From contig OW028579.1 of the NCBI GenBank assembly GCA_932294295.1, positions 9,298,370-9,362,369 of the forward strand: a stretch of DNA of 64,000 nt, written 5' to 3'. A program made the translations under genes and the position numbers. This stretch comes from Alitta virens. Lineage: Eukaryota; Annelida; Polychaeta; Phyllodocida; Nereididae. Below the pieces are notes generated by a model. The model worked only from the letters and a program-made list of their open reading frames with translations, did not search any database and had not been told where the DNA came from. Position 1 is the first letter of the stretch. Each line of letters begins with the position of its first letter. This document shows, one piece after another, positions 8,618-23,072 of the stretch.

Positions 8618-11119
8618 CATTGGCTGTGCTAAGTGGACCTAACTTACTACTTCATCGGCGCGGCCTGAGAGTCTGGCATCTCACTGCTAATTGCACTTCC
8701 TACATTTTTGTGTACTCTTGATAATTTAACTGTGCCACGTCGTTCCCTGACGCTACTATTGATTATTTCACTTCGGTGTTGCATTGTTGTCGTTTGTTTT
8801 CTTGTCAGCATCCTGGCTCTCTGCAACGGCCTTGACCCCGCTACGCACGAGTGCCCCACGTGGCTATCATAATGCACGCTTCATCCTCTGTCTCTCATTG
8901 GCTGTGCTAAGTGTACCTAACTTACTACTTCATCGGCGCGGCCTGAGAGTCTGGCATCTCACTGCTAATTGCACTTCCTACATTTTTGTGTACTCTTGAT
9001 AATTTAACTGTGCCACGTCGTTCCCTGACGCTACTATTGATTATTTCACTTCGGTGTTGCATTGTTGTCGTTTGTTTTCTTGTCAGCATCCTGGCTCTCT
9101 GCAACGGCCTTGACCCCGCTACGCACGAGTGCCCCACGTGGCTATCATAATGCACGCTTCATCCTCTGCCTCTCATTGGCTGTGCTAAGTGGACCTAACT
9201 TACTACTTCATCGGCGCGGCCTGTGAGTCTGGCATCTCACTGCTAAGTGCACTTCCTACATGGCTGTGTACTCTTGATAATTTAACTGTGCCACGTCGTT
9301 CCCTGACGCTACTTTAGACTATTTCACTTCGGTGTTGCATTGTTGTCGTTTGTTTTCTTGTCAGCATCCTGGCTCTCTGCAACGGCCTTGACCCCGCTAC
9401 GCACGAGTGCCCCACGTGGCTATCATAATTCACGCTTCGTCCCCTGCCTCTCATTGGCTGTGCTAAGTGGACCTAACTTACTACATCATCGGCGCGGCCT
9501 GTGAGGCTGGCATCTCACTGCTAATTGCACTTCCTACATTTTTGTGTACTCTTGATAATTTAACTGTGTCACGTCGTTCCCTGACGCTACTATAGAGTAT
9601 TTCACTTCGGTGTTGCGTTGTTGTCGTTTGTTTTCTTGTCAGCATCCGGGCTCTCTGCAACGGCCTTGACCCCGCTACGCACGAGTGCCCCACGTGGCTA
9701 TCATAATGCACGCTTCATCCTCTGCCACTCATTGGCTGTGCTAAGTTGGCCTAACTTACTACTTCATCGGCGCGGCCTGTGAGTCTGGCATCTCACTGCA
9801 AAGTGCACTTCCTACATGGCTGTGTACTCTTGATAATTTAACTGTGCCACGTCGTTCCCTGACGCTACTATAGACTATTTCACTTCGGTGTTGCATTGTT
9901 GTCGTTTGTTTTCTTGTCAGCATCCTGGCTCTCTGCAAAGGCCTTGACCCCGCTACGCACGAGTGCCCCACGTGGCTATCATAATGCACGCTTCGTCCTC
10001 TGCCTCTCATTGGCTGTGCTAAGTGTACTCAACTTACTACTTCATCGGCGCGGCCTGTGAGTCTGGCATCTCACTGCTAATTGCACTTCCTACATTTTTG
10101 TGTACTCTTGATAATTTAACTGTGCCACGTCGTTCCCTGACGCTACTATTGATTATTTCACTTCGGTGTTGCATTGTTGTCGTTTGTTTTCTTGTCAGCA
10201 TCCTGGCTCTCTGCAACGGCCTTGACCCCGCTACGCACGAGTGCCCCACGTGGCTATCATAATGCACGCTTCGTTCTCTGTCTCTCATTGGCTGTGCTAA
10301 GTGGACCTAACTTACTACTTCATCGGCGCGGCCTGTGAGTCTGGCATCTCACTGCTAAGTGCACTTCCTACATGGCTGTGTACTCTTGATAATTTAACTG
10401 TGCCACGTCTTTCCAATAGGCTATTATAGAGTATTTCACTTCGGTGTTGCGTTGTTGTCATTAGTTTTCTTGTCAGCATGCTGGCCCTCTACAGCGGCCT
10501 TGACCCCACTACGCACGAGTGCCCCACGTGGCTATCATAATGCACGCTTCGTCCTCTGCCTCTCATTGGCTGTGCTAAGTGGACCTAACTTACTACTTCA
10601 TCGGCGCGGCCTGTGAGTCTGGCATCTCACTGCTGAGTGCACTTCCTACATTTTTGTGTACTCTTGATAATTTAACTGTGCCACGTTGTTCCCTGACGCT
10701 ACTATAGACTATTTCACTTCGGTGTTGCGTTGTTGTCGTTTGTTTTCTTGTCAGCATCCTGGCTCTCTGCAACGGCCTTGACCCCGCTACGCACGAGTGC
10801 CCCACGTGGCTATCATAATGCACGCTTCGTCCTCTGCCTCTCATTGGCTGTGCTAAGTGTACCTAACTTACTACTTCATCGGCGCGGCCTGAGAGTCTGG
10901 CATCTCACTGCTAATTGCACTTCCTACATTTTTGTGTACTCTTGATAATTTAACTGTGCCACGTCGTTCCCTGATGCTACTATTGACTATTTCACTTCGG
11001 TGTTGCATTGTTGTCGTTTGTTTTCTTGTCAGCATCCTGGCTCTCTGCAACGGCCTTGACCCCGCTACGCACGAGTGCCCCACGTGGCTATCATAATGCA
11101 CGCTTCATCCTCTGCCTCT
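8618..11119 (+). repeat. Nine-monomer tandem duplication, copy 2
   Basis: Same order as 6116-8617 at offset 2502. A third, incomplete copy follows: the CpG transition at 6240 is absent at 8742 but present at 11244 (offset 5004 = 18 x 278). That suggests copy 3 is closer to copy 1 at that site, through conversion or later homogenisation. Confidence 0.88.
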
Positions 11120-14100
11120 CATTGGCTGTGCTAAGTGTACCTAACTTACTACTTCATCGGCGCGGCCTGAGAGTCTGGCATCTCACTGCTAATTGCACTT
11201 CCTACATTTTTGTGTACTCTTGATAATTTAACTGTGCCACGTCATTCCCTGACGCTACTATTGATTATTTCACTTCGGTGTTGCATTGTTGTCGTTTGTT
11301 TTCTTGTCAGCATCCTGGCTCTCTGCAACGGCCTTGACCCCGCTACGCACGAGTGCCCCACGTGGCTATCATAATGCACGCTTCATCCTCTGTCTCTCAT
11401 TGGCTGTGCTAAGTGTACCTAACTTACTACTTCATCGGCGCGGCCTGAGAGTCTGGCATCTCACTGCTAATTGCACTTCCTACATTTTTGTGTACTCTTG
11501 ATAATTTAACTGTGCCACGTCGTTCCCTGACGCTACTATTGATTATTTCACTTCGGTGTTGCATTGTTGTCGTTTGTTTTCTTGTCAGCATCCTGGCTCT
11601 CTGCAACGGCCTTGACCCCGCTACGCACGAGTGCCCCACGTGGCTATCAAAATGCACGCTTCATCCTCTGCCTCTCATTGGCTGTGCTAAGTGGACCTAA
11701 CTTACTACTTCATCGGCGCGGCCTGTGAGTCTGGCATCTCACTGCTAAGTGCACTTCCTACATGGCTGTGTACTCTTGATAATTTAACTGTGCCACGTCG
11801 TTCCCTGACGCTACTTTAGACTATTTCACTTCGGTGTTGCATTGTTGTCGTTTGTTTTCTTGTCAGCATCCTGGCTCTCTGCAACGGCCTTGACCCCGCT
11901 ACGCACGAGTGCCCCACGTGGCTATCATAATTGACGCTTCGTCCCCTGCCTCTCATTGGCTGTGCTAAGTGGACCTAACTTACTACATCATCGGCGCGGC
12001 CTGTGAGGCTGGCATCTCACTGCTAATTGCACTTCCTACATTTTTGTGTACTCTTGATAATTTAACTGTGTCACGTCGTTCCCTGACGCTACTATAGAGT
12101 ATTTCACTTCGGTGTTGCGTTGTTGTCGTTTGTTTTCTTGTCAGCATCCGGGCTCTCTGCAACGGCCTTGACCCCGCTACGCACGAGTGCCCCACGTGGC
12201 TATCATAATGCACGCTTCATCCTCTGCCACTCATTGGCTGTGCTAAGTTGGCCTAACTTACTACTTCATCGGCGCGGCCTGTGAGTCTGGCATCTCACTG
12301 CAAAGTGCACTTCCTACATGGCTGTGTACTCTTGATAATTTAACTGTGCCACGTCGTTCCCTGACGCTACTATAGACTATTTCACTTCGGTGTTGCATTG
12401 TTGTCGTTTGTTTTCTTGTCAGCATCCTGGCTCTCTGCAAAGGCCTTGACCCCGCTACGCACGAGTGCCCCACGTGGCTATCATAATGCACGCTTCGTCC
12501 TCTGCCTCTCATTGGCTGTGCTAAGTGTACTCAACTTACTACTTCATCGGCGCGGCCTGTGAGTCTGGCATCTCACTGCTAATTGCACTTCCTACATTTT
12601 TGTGTATTCTTGATAATTTAACTGTGCCACGTCGTTCCCTGACGCTACTATTGACTATTTCACTTCGGTGTTGCATTGTTGTCGTTTGTTTTCTTGTCAG
12701 CATCCTGGCTCTCTGCAACGGCCTTGACCCCGCTACGCACGAGTGCCCCACGTGGCTATCATAATGCACGCTTCGTCCTCTGCCTCTCATTGGCTGTGCT
12801 AAGTGTACCTAACTTACTACTTCATCGGCGCGGCCTGAGAGTCTGGCATCTCACTGCTAATTGCACTTCCTACATTTTTGTGTACTCTTGATAATTTAAC
12901 TGTGCCACGTCGTTCCCTGACGCTACTATTGATTATTTCACTTCGGTGTTGCATTGTTGTCGTTTGTTTTCTTGTCAGCATCCTGGCTCTCTGCAACGGC
13001 CTTGACCCCGCTACGCACGAGTGCCCCACGTGGCTATCATAATGCACGCTTCATCCTCTGCCTCTCATTGGCTGTGCTAAGTGGACCTAACTTACTACTT
13101 CATCGGCGCGGCCTGTGAGTCTGGCATCTCACTGCTAAGTGCACTTCCTACATGGCTGTGTACTCTTGATAATTTAACTGTGCCACGTCGTTCCCTGACG
13201 CTACTTTAGACTATTTCACTTCGGTGTTGCATTGTTGTCGTTTGTTTTCTTGTCAGCATCCTGGCTCTCTGCAACGGCCTTGACCCCGCTACGCACGAGT
13301 GCCCCACGTGGCTATCATAATTCACGCTTCGTCCCCTGCCTCTCATTGGCTGTGCTAAGTGGACCTAACTTACTACATCATCGGCGCGGCCTGTGAGGCT
13401 GGCATCTCACTGCTAATTGCACTTCCTACATTTTTGTGTACTCTTGATAATTTAACTGTGTCACGTCGTTCCCTGACGCTACTATAGAGTATTTCACTTC
13501 GGTGTTGCGTTGTTGTCGTTTGTTTTCTTGTCAGCATCCGGGCTCTCTGCAACGGCCTTGACCCCGCTACGCACGAGTGCCCCACGTGGCTATCATAATG
13601 CACACTTCATCCTCTGCCACTCATTGGCTGTGCTAAGTTGGCCTAACTTACTACTTCATCGGCGCGGCCTGTGAGTCTGGCATCTCACTGCAAAGTGCAC
13701 TTCCTACATGGCTGTGTACTCTTGATAATTTAACTGTGCCACGTCGTTCCCTGACGCTACTATAGACTATTTCACTTCGGTGTTGCATTGTTGTCGTTTG
13801 TTTTCTTGTCAGCATCCTGGCTCTCTGCAAAGGCCTTGACCCCGCTACGCACGAGTGCCCCACGTGGCTATCATAATGCACGCTTCGTCCTCTGCCTCTC
13901 ATTGGCTGTGCTAAGTGTACTCAACTTACTACTTCATCGGCGCGGCCTGTGAGTCTGGCATCTCACTGCTAATTGCACTTCCTACATTTTTGTGTATTCT
14001 TGATAATTTAACTGTGCCACGTCGTTCCCTGACGCTACTATTGACTATTTCACTTCGGTGTTGCATTGTTGTCGTTTGTTTTCTTGTCAGCATCCTGGCT

Positions 14101-15289
14101 CTCTGCAACGGCCTTGACCCCGCTACGCACGAGTGCCCCACGTGGCTATCATAATGCACGCTTCGTCCTCGGCCTCTCATTGGCTGTGCTAAGTGTACCT
14201 AACTTACTACTTCATCGGCGCGGCCTGAGAGTCTGGCATCTCACTGCTAATTGCACTTCCTACATTTTTGTGTACTCTTGATAATTTAACTGTGCCACGT
14301 CGTTCCCTGACGCTACTATTGATTATTTCACTTCGGTGTTGCATTGTTGTCGTTTGTTTTCTTGTCAGCATCCTGGCTCTCTGCAACGGCCTTGACCCCG
14401 CTACGCACGAGTGCCCCACGTGGCTATCATAATGCACGCTTCATCCTCTGCCTCTCATTGGCTGTGCTAAGTGGACCTAACTTACTACTTCATCGGCGCG
14501 GCCTGTGAGTCTGGCATCTCACTGCTAAGTGCACTTCCTACATGGCTGTGTACTCTTGATAATTTAACTGTGCCACGTCGTTCCCTGACGCTACTTTAGA
14601 CTATTTCACTTCGGTGTTGCATTGTTGTCGTTTGTTTTCTTGTCAGCATCCTGGCTCTCTGCAACGGCCTTGACCCCGCTACGCACGAGTGCCCCACGTG
14701 GCTATCATAATTCACGCTTCGTCCCCTGCCTCTCATTGGCTGTGCTAAGTGGACCTAACTTACTACATCATCGGCGCGGCCTGTGAGGCTGGCATCTCAC
14801 TGCAAAGTGCACTTCCTACATGGCTGTGTACTCTTGATAATTTAACTGTGCCACGTCGTTCCCTGACGCTACTATAGACTATTTCACTTCGGTGTTGCAT
14901 TGTTGTCGTTTGTTTTCTTGTCAGCATCCTGGCTCTCTGCAACGGCCTTGACCCCGCTACGCACGAGTGCCCCACGTGGCTATCATAATGCACGCTTCGT
15001 CCTCGGCCTCTCATTGGCTGTGCTAAGTGTACCTAACTTACTACTTCATCGGCGCGGCCTGAGAGTCTGGCATCTCACTGCTAATTGCACTTCCTACATT
15101 TTTGTGTACTCTTGATAATTTAACTGTGCCACGTCGTTCCCTGACGCTACTATTGATTATTTCACTTCGGTGTTGCATTGTTGTCGTTTGTTTTCTTGTC
15201 AGCATCCTGGCTCTCTGCAACGGCCTTGACCCCGCTACGCACGAGTGCCCCACGTGGCTATCATAATGCACGCTTCATCCTCTGCCTCT
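11120..15289 (+). repeat. Five-monomer HOR run: B (BCDEF)(BCDEF) B C D/E/F B
   Basis: Fifteen monomers, 4170 bp. Two clean B-C-D-E-F units start at 11398 and 12788. The third, from 14178, is contracted because D, E and F are fused into one monomer (14734-15011). Confidence 0.87.
14734..15011 (+). repeat. Triple hybrid monomer D/E/F
   Basis: Starts as D (CTACATC, GTGAGGCTGG), switches to E by CTGCAAAGTGC and ATAGACTATTTC, then ends as F with CTGCAACGGCC and the private CTTCGTCCTCGG found in the F copy at 13900-14177. It stands between C and B, where D, E and F would be expected, so two monomers (556 bp) were lost in register. Confidence 0.85.
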
Positions 15290-18069
15290 CATTGGCTGTG
15301 CTAAGTGGACCTAACTTACTACATCATCGGCGCGGCCTGTGAGTCTGGCATCTCACTGCTAATTGCACTTCCTACATTTTTGTGTACTCTTGATAATTTA
15401 ACTGTGCCACGTCGTTCCCTGACGCTACTATTGACTATTTCACTTCGGTGTTGCATTGTTGTCGTTTGTTTTCTTGTCAGCATCCTGGCTCTCTGCAACG
15501 GCCTTGACCCCGCTACGCACGAGTGCCGCACGTGGCTATCATAATGCACGCTTCATCCTCTGCCTCTCATTGGCTGTGCTAAGTGGACCTAACTTACTAC
15601 ATCATCGGCGCGGCCTGTGAGTCTGGCATCTCACTGCTAATTGCACTTCCTACATTTTTGTGTACTCTTGATAATTTAACTGTGCCACGTCGTTCCCTGA
15701 CGCTACTATAGAGTATTTCACTTCGGTGTTGCTTTGTTGTCGTTTGTTTTCTTGTCAGCATCCTGGCTCTCTGCAACGGCCTTGACCCCGCTACGCACGA
15801 GTGCCCCACGTGGCTATCATAATGCACGATTCATCCTCTGCCACTCATTGGCTGTGCTAAGTTGGCCTAACTTACTACTTCATCGGCGCGGCCTGTGAGT
15901 CTGGCATCTCACTGCTAAGTGCACTTCCTACATGGCTGTGTACTCTTGATAATTTAACTGTGCCACGTCGTTCCCTGACGCTACTATAGACTATTTCACT
16001 TCGGTGTTGCTTTGTTGTCGTTTGTTTTCTTGTCAGCATTCTGGCTCTCTGCAACGGCCTTGACCCCGCTACGCACGAGTGCCCCACGTGGCTATCATAA
16101 TGCACGCTTCGTTCTCTGTCTCTCATTGGCTGTGCTAAGTGGACCTAACTTACTACTTCATCGGCGCGGCCTGTGAGTCTGGCATCTCACTGCTAAGTGC
16201 ACTTCCTACATGGCTGTGTACTCTTGATAATTTAACTGTGCCACGTCGTTCCCTGACGCTACTTTAGACTATTTCACTTCGGTGTTGCATTGTTGTCGTT
16301 TGTTTTCTTGTCAGCATCCTGGCTCTCTGCAACGGCCTTGACCCCGCTACGCACGAGTGCCCCACGTGGCTATCATAATTCACGCTTCGTCCCCTGCCTC
16401 TCATTGGCTGTGCTAAGTGGACCTAACTTACTACATCATCGGCGCGGCCTGTGAGGCTGGCATCTCACTGCTAATTGCACTTCCTACATTTTTGTGTACT
16501 CTTGATAATTTAACTGTGTCACGTCGTTCCCTGACGCTACTATAGAGTATTTCACTTCGGTGTTGCGTTGTTGTCGTTTGTTTTCTTGTCAGCATCCGGG
16601 CTCTCTGCAACGGCCTTGACCCCGCTACGCACGAGTGCCCCACGTGGCTATCATAATGCACGCTTCATCCTCTGCCACTCATTGGCTGTGCTAAGTTGGC
16701 CTAACTTACTACTTCATCGGCGCGGCCTGTGAGTCTGGCATCTCACTGCAAAGTGCACTTCCTACATGGCTGTGTACTCTTGATAATTTAACTGTGCCAC
16801 GTCGTTCCCTGACGCTACTATAGACTATTTCACTTCGGTGTTGCATTGTTGTCGTTTGTTTTCTTGTCAGCATCCAGGCTCTCTGCAAAGGCCTTGACCC
16901 CGCTACGCACGAGTGCCCCACGTGGCTATCATAATGCACGCTTCGTCCTCTGCCTCTCATTGGCTGTGCTAAGTGTACTCAACTTACTACTTCATCGGCG
17001 CGGCCTGTGAGTCTGGCATCTCACTGCTAATTGCACTTCCTACATTTTTGTGTACTCTTGATAATTTAACTGTGCCACGTCGTTCCCTGACGCTACTATT
17101 GACTATTTCACTTCGGTGTTGCATTGTTGTCGTTTGTTTTCTTGTCAGCATCCTGGCACTCTGCAATGGCCTTGACCCCGCTACGCACGAGTGCCCCACG
17201 TGGCTATCATTATGCACGCTTCATCCTCTGCCTCTCATTGGCTGTGCTAAGTGGACCTAACTTACTACATCATTGGCGCGGCCTGTGAGTCTGGCATCTC
17301 ACTGCTAATTGCACTTCCTACATTTTTGTGTACTCTTGATAATTTAACTGTGCCACGTCTTTCCAATAGGCTATTATAGAGTATTTCACTTCGGTGTTAC
17401 GTTGTTGTCGTTAGTTTTCTTGTCAGCATGCTGGCCCTCTACAGCGGCCTTGACCCCGCTACGCACGAGTGCCCCACGTGGCTATCATAATGCACGCTTC
17501 GTCCTCTGCCTCTCATTGGCTGTGCTAAGTGTACCTAACTTAATAATTCATCGGCGCGGCCTGTGAGTCTGGCATCTCACTGCTAATTGCACTTCCTACA
17601 TTTTTGTGTACTCTTGATAATTTAACTGTGCCACGTCGTTCCCTGACGCTACTATTGACTATTTCACTTCGGTGTTGCATTGCTGTCGTTTGTTTTCTTG
17701 TCAGCATCCTGGCTCTCTGCAACGGCCTTGACCCCGCTACGCGCGAGTGCCCCACGTGGCTATCATAATGCACGCTTCGTTCTCTGTCTCTCATTGGCTG
17801 TGCTAAGTGGACCTAACTTACTACTTCATCGGCGCGGCCTGTGAGTCTGGCATCTCACTGCTAAGTGCACTTCCTACATGGCTGTGTACTCTTGATAATT
17901 TAACTGTGCCACGTCTTTCCAATAGGCTATTATAGAGTATTTCACTTCGGTGTTGCGTTGTTGTCATTAGTTTTCTTGTCAGCATGCTGGCCCTCTACAG
18001 CGGCCTTGACCCCGCTACGCACGAGTGCCCCACGTGGCTATCATAATGCACGCTTCGTCCTCTGCCTCT
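15290..18069 (+). repeat. Long module copy: M' G L C D E I H/K1 J K2
   Basis: Ten monomers, 2780 bp. Same module at 28355 (G to K2 at 28633-31134), at 49760 (without G) and at 54486 (with unfused H and K1, then the inversion). Confidence 0.86.
17236..17513 (+). repeat. H/K1 fusion monomer
   Basis: Starts as H (CTACATCATTGGCG) and continues as K1 (TTTCCAATAGG, GTTACG, GTCGTTAG). The unfused order H then K1 is present at 2781-3336 and 56432-56987. Other fused copies are at 30301-30578 and 51428-51705. The switch lies between about monomer bases 40 and 125. Confidence 0.87.
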
Positions 18070-20015
18070 CATTGGCTGTGCTAAGTGGACCTAACTTACT
18101 ACTTCATCGGCGCGGCCTGTGAGTCTGGCATCTCACTGCTGAGTGCACTTCCTACATTTTTGTGTACTCTTGATAATTTAACTGTGCCACGTTGTTCCCT
18201 GACGCTACTATAGACTATTTCACTTCGGTGTTGCGTTGTTGTCGTTTGTTTTCTTGTCAGCATCCTGGCTCTCTGCAACGGCCTTGACCCCGCTACGCAC
18301 GAGTACCCCACGTGGCTATCATAATGCACGCTTCGTCCTCGGCCTCTCATTGGCTGTGCTAAGTGTACCTAACTTACTACTTCATCGGCGCGGCCTGAGA
18401 GTCTGGCATCTCACTGCTAATTGCACTTCCTACATTTTTGTGTACTCTTGATAATTTAACTGTGCCACGTCGTTCCCTGACGCTACTATTGATTATTTCA
18501 CTTCGGTGTTGCATTGTTGTCGTTTGTTTTCTTGTCAGCATCCTGGCTCTCTGCAACGGCCTTGACCCCGCTACGCACGAGTGCCCCACGTGGCTATCAT
18601 AATGCACGCTTCATCCTCTGCCTCTCATTGGCTGTGCTAAGTGGACCTAACTTACTACATCATCGGCGCGGCCTGTGAGTCTGGCATCTCACTGCTAATT
18701 GCACTTCCTACATTTTTGTGTACTCTTGATAATTTAACTGTGCCACGTCGTTCCCTGACGCTACTATAGAGTATTTCACTTCGGTGTTGCTTTGTTGTCG
18801 TTTGTTTTCTTGTCAGCATCCGGGCTCTCTGCAACGGCCTTGACCCCGCTACGCACGAGTGCCCCACGTGACTATCATAATGCACGCTTCATCCTCTGCC
18901 TCTCATTGGCTGTGCTAAGTGGACCTAACTTACTACTTCATCGGCGCGGCCTGTGAGTCTGGCATCTCACTGCTAATTGCACTTCCTACATTTTTGTGTA
19001 CTCTTGATAATTTAACTGTGCCACGTCGTTCCCTGACGCTACTATTGACTATTTCACTTCGGTGTTGCATTGTTGTCGTTTGTTTTCTTGTCAGCATCCG
19101 GGCTCTCTGCAACGGCCTTGACCCCGCTACGCACGAGTGCCCCACGTGGCTATCATAATGCACGCTTCATCCTCTGCCTCTCATTGGCTGTGCTAAGTGG
19201 ACCTAACTTACTACATCATCGGCGCGGCCTGTGAGTCTGGCATCTCACTGCTAATTGCACTTCCTACATTTTTGTGTACTCTTGATAATTTAACTGTGCC
19301 ACGTCGTTCCCTGACGCTACTATAGAGTATTTCACTTCGGTGTTGCTTTGTTGTCGTTTGTTTTCTTGTCAGCATCCTGGCTCTCTGCAACGGCCTTGAC
19401 CCCGCTACGCACGAGTGCCCCACGTGGCTATCATAATGCACGCTTCATCCTCTGCCACTCATTGGCTGTGCTAAGTTGGCCTAACTTACTACTTCATCGG
19501 CGCGGCCTGTGAGTCTGGCATCTCACTGCTAAGTGCACTTCCTACATGGCTGTGTACTCTTGATAATTTAACTGTGCCACGTCGTTCCCTGACGCTACAA
19601 TAGACTATTTCACTTCGGTGTTGCTTTGTTGTTGTTTGTTTTCTTGTCAGCATTCTGGCTCTCTGCAACGGCCTTGACCCCGCTACGCACGAGTGCCCCA
19701 CGTGGCTATCATAATGCACGCTTCGTTCTCTGTCTCTCATTGGCTGTGCTAAGTGGACCTAACTTACTACTTCATCGGCGCGGCCTGTGAGTCTGGCATC
19801 TCACTGCTAAGTGCACTTCCTACATGGCTGTGTACTCTTGATAATTTAACTGTGCCACGTCTTTCCAATAGGCTATTATAGAGTATTTCACTTCGGTGTT
19901 GCGTTGTTGTCATTAGTTTTCTTGTCAGCATGCTGGCCCTCTACAGCGGCCTTGACCCCGCTACGCACGAGTGCCCCACGTGGCTATCATAATGCACGCT
20001 TCGTCCTCTGCCTCT
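18070..20015 (+). repeat. Seven-monomer HOR copy 2: A B G M G L K2
   Basis: Exactly 1946 bp. Carries the private sites 18305, 18871, 19599 and 19633 shared with 31135-33080. Confidence 0.88.
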
Positions 20016-23000
20016 CATTGGCTGTGCTAAGTGGACCTAACTTACTACTTCATCGGCGCGGCCTGTGAGTCTGGCATCTCACTGCTGAGTGCACTTCCTA
20101 CATTTTTGTGTACTCTTGATAATTTAACTGTGCCACGTTGTTCCCTGACGCTACTATAGACTATTTCACTTCGGTGTTGCGTTGTTGTCGTTTGTTTTCT
20201 TGTCAGCATCCTGGCTCTCTGCAACGGCCTTGACCCCGCTACGCACGAGTGCCCCACGTGGCTATCATAATGCACGCTTCGTCCTCTGCCTCTCATTGGC
20301 TGTGCTTAGTGTACCTAACTTACTACTTCATCGGCGCGGCCTGAGAGTCTGGCATCTCACTGCTAATTGCACTTCCTACATTTTTGTGTACTCTTGATAA
20401 TTTAACTGTGCCACGTCGTTCCCTGACGCTACTATTGATTATTTCACTTCGGTGTTGCATTGTTGTCGTTTGTTTTCTTGTCAGCATCCTGGCTCTCTGC
20501 AACGGCCTTGACCCCGCTACGCACGAGTGCCCCACGTGGCTATCATAATGCACGCTTCATCCTCTGTCTCTCATTGGCTGTGCTAAGTGTACCTAACTTA
20601 CTACTTCATCGGCGCGGCCTGAGAGTCTGGCATCTCACTGCTAATTGCACTTCCTACATTTTTGTGTACTCTTGATAATTTAACTGTGCCACGTCGTTCC
20701 CTGACGCTACTATTGATTATTTCACTTCGGTGTTGCATTGTTGTCGTTTGTTTTCTTGTCAGCATCCTGGCTCTCTGCAACGGCCTTGACCCCGCTACGC
20801 ACGAGTGCCCCACGTGGCTATCATAATGCACGCTTCATCCTCTGCCTCTCATTGGCTGTGCTAAGTGGACCTAACTTACTACTTCATCGGCGCGGCCTGT
20901 GAGTCTGGCATCTCACTGCTAAGTGCACTTCCTACATGGCTGTGTACTCTTGATAATTTAACTGTGCCACGTCGTCCCTGACGCTACTTTAGACTATTTC
21001 ACTTCGGTGTTGCATTGTTGTCGTTTGTTTTCTTGTCAGCATCCTGGCTCTCTGCAACGGCCTTGACCCCGCTACGCACGAGTGCCCCACGTGGCTATCA
21101 TAATTCACGCTTCGTCCCCTGCCTCTCATTGGCTGTGCTAAGTGGACCTAACTTACTACATCATCGGCGCGGCCTGTGAGGCTGGCATCTCACTGCTAAT
21201 TGCACTTCCTACATTTTTGTGTACTCTTGATAATTTAACTGTGTCACGTCGTTCCCTGACGCTACTATAGAGTATTTCACTTCGGTGTTGCGTTGTTGTC
21301 GTTTGTTTTCTTGTCAGCATCCGGGCTCTCTGCAACGGCCTTGACCCCGCTACGCACGAGTGCCCCACGTGGCTATCATAATGCACGCTTCATCCTCTGC
21401 CACTCATTGGCTGTGCTAAGTTGGCCTAACTTACTACTTCATCGGCGCGGCCTGTGAGTCTGGCATCTCACTGCAAAGTGCACTTCCTACATGGCTGTGT
21501 ACTCTTGATAATTTAACTGTGCCACGTCGTTCCCTGACGCTACTATAGACTATTTCACTTCGGTGTTGCATTGTTGTCGTTTGTTTTCTTGTCAGCATCC
21601 TGGCTCTCTGCAAAGGCCTTGACCCCGCTACGCACGAGTGCCCCACGTGGCTATCATAATGCACGCTTCGTCCTCTGCCTCTCATTGGCTGTGCTAAGTG
21701 TACTCAACTTACTACTTCATCGGCGCGGCCTGTGAGTCTGGCATCTCACTGCTAATTGCACTTCCTACATTTTTGTGTATTCTTGATAATTTAACTGTGC
21801 CACGTCGTTCCCTGACGCTACTATTGACTATTTCACTTCGGTGTTGCATTGTTGTCGTTTGTTTTCTTGTCAGCATCCTGGCTCTCTGCAACGGCCTTGA
21901 CCCCGCTACGCACGAGTGCCCCACGTGGCTATCATAATGCACGCTTCGTCCTCTGCCTCTCATTGGCTGTGCTAAGTGTACCTAACTTACTACTTCATCG
22001 GCGCGGCCTGAGAGTCTGGCATCTCACTGCTAATTGCACTTCCTACATTTTTGTGTACTTTTGATAATTTAACTGTGCCACGTCGTTCCCTGACACTACT
22101 ATTGATTATTTCACTTCGGTGTTGCATTGTTGTCGTTTGTTTTCTTGTCAGCATCCTGGCTCTCTGCAACGGCCTTGACCCCGCTACGCACGAGTGCCCC
22201 ACGTGGCTATCATAATGCACGCTTCATCCTCTGCCTCTCATTGGCTGTGCTAAGTGGACCTAACTTACTACATCATCGGCGCGGCCTGTGAGTCTGGCAT
22301 CTCACTGCTAATTGCACTTCCTACATTTTTGTGTAATCTTGATAATTTAACTGTGCCACGTCGTTCCCTGACGCTACTATTGACTATTTCACTTCGGTGT
22401 TGCATTGCTGTCGTTTGTTTTCTTGTCAGCATCCTGGCTCTCTGCAACGGCCTTGACCCCGCTACGCACGAGTGCCCCACGTGGCTATCATAATGCACGC
22501 TTCGTCCTCTGCCTCTCATTGGCTGTGCTAAGTGTACCTAACTTACTACTTCATCGGCGCGGCCTGAGAGTCTGGCATCTCACTGCTAATTGCACTTCCT
22601 ACATTTTTGTGTACTCTTGATAATTTAACTGTGCCACGTCGTTCCCTGACGCTACTATTGATTATTTCACTTCGGTGTTGCATTGTTGTCGTTTGTTTTC
22701 TTGTCAGCATCCTGGCTCTCTGCAACGGCCTTGACCCCGCTACGCACGAGTGCCCCACGTGGCTATCATAATGCACGCTTCATCCTCTGTCTCTCATTGG
22801 CTGTCCTAAGTGTACCTAACTTACTACTTCATCGGCGCGGCCTGTGAGTCTGGCATCTCACTGCTAAGTGCACTTCCTACATGGCTGTGTACTCTTGATA
22901 ATTTAACTGTGCCACGTCGTTCCCTGACGCTACTTTAGACTATTTCACTTCGGTGTTGCATTGTTGTCGTTTGTTTTCTTGTCAGCATCCTGGCTCTCTG

Positions 23001-23072
23001 CAACGGCCTTGACCCCGCTACGCACGAGTGCCCCACGTGGCTATCATAATTCACGCTTCGTCCCCTGCCTCT
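20016..23072 (+). repeat. Segment A B B C D E F B M B C
   Basis: Eleven monomers, 3057 bp, one short because a T is missing near 20975 in the C copy. The C monomer starting at 22795 begins with GTGTACC like class B, a B/C hybrid shared with the copy at 36974. Confidence 0.83.
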
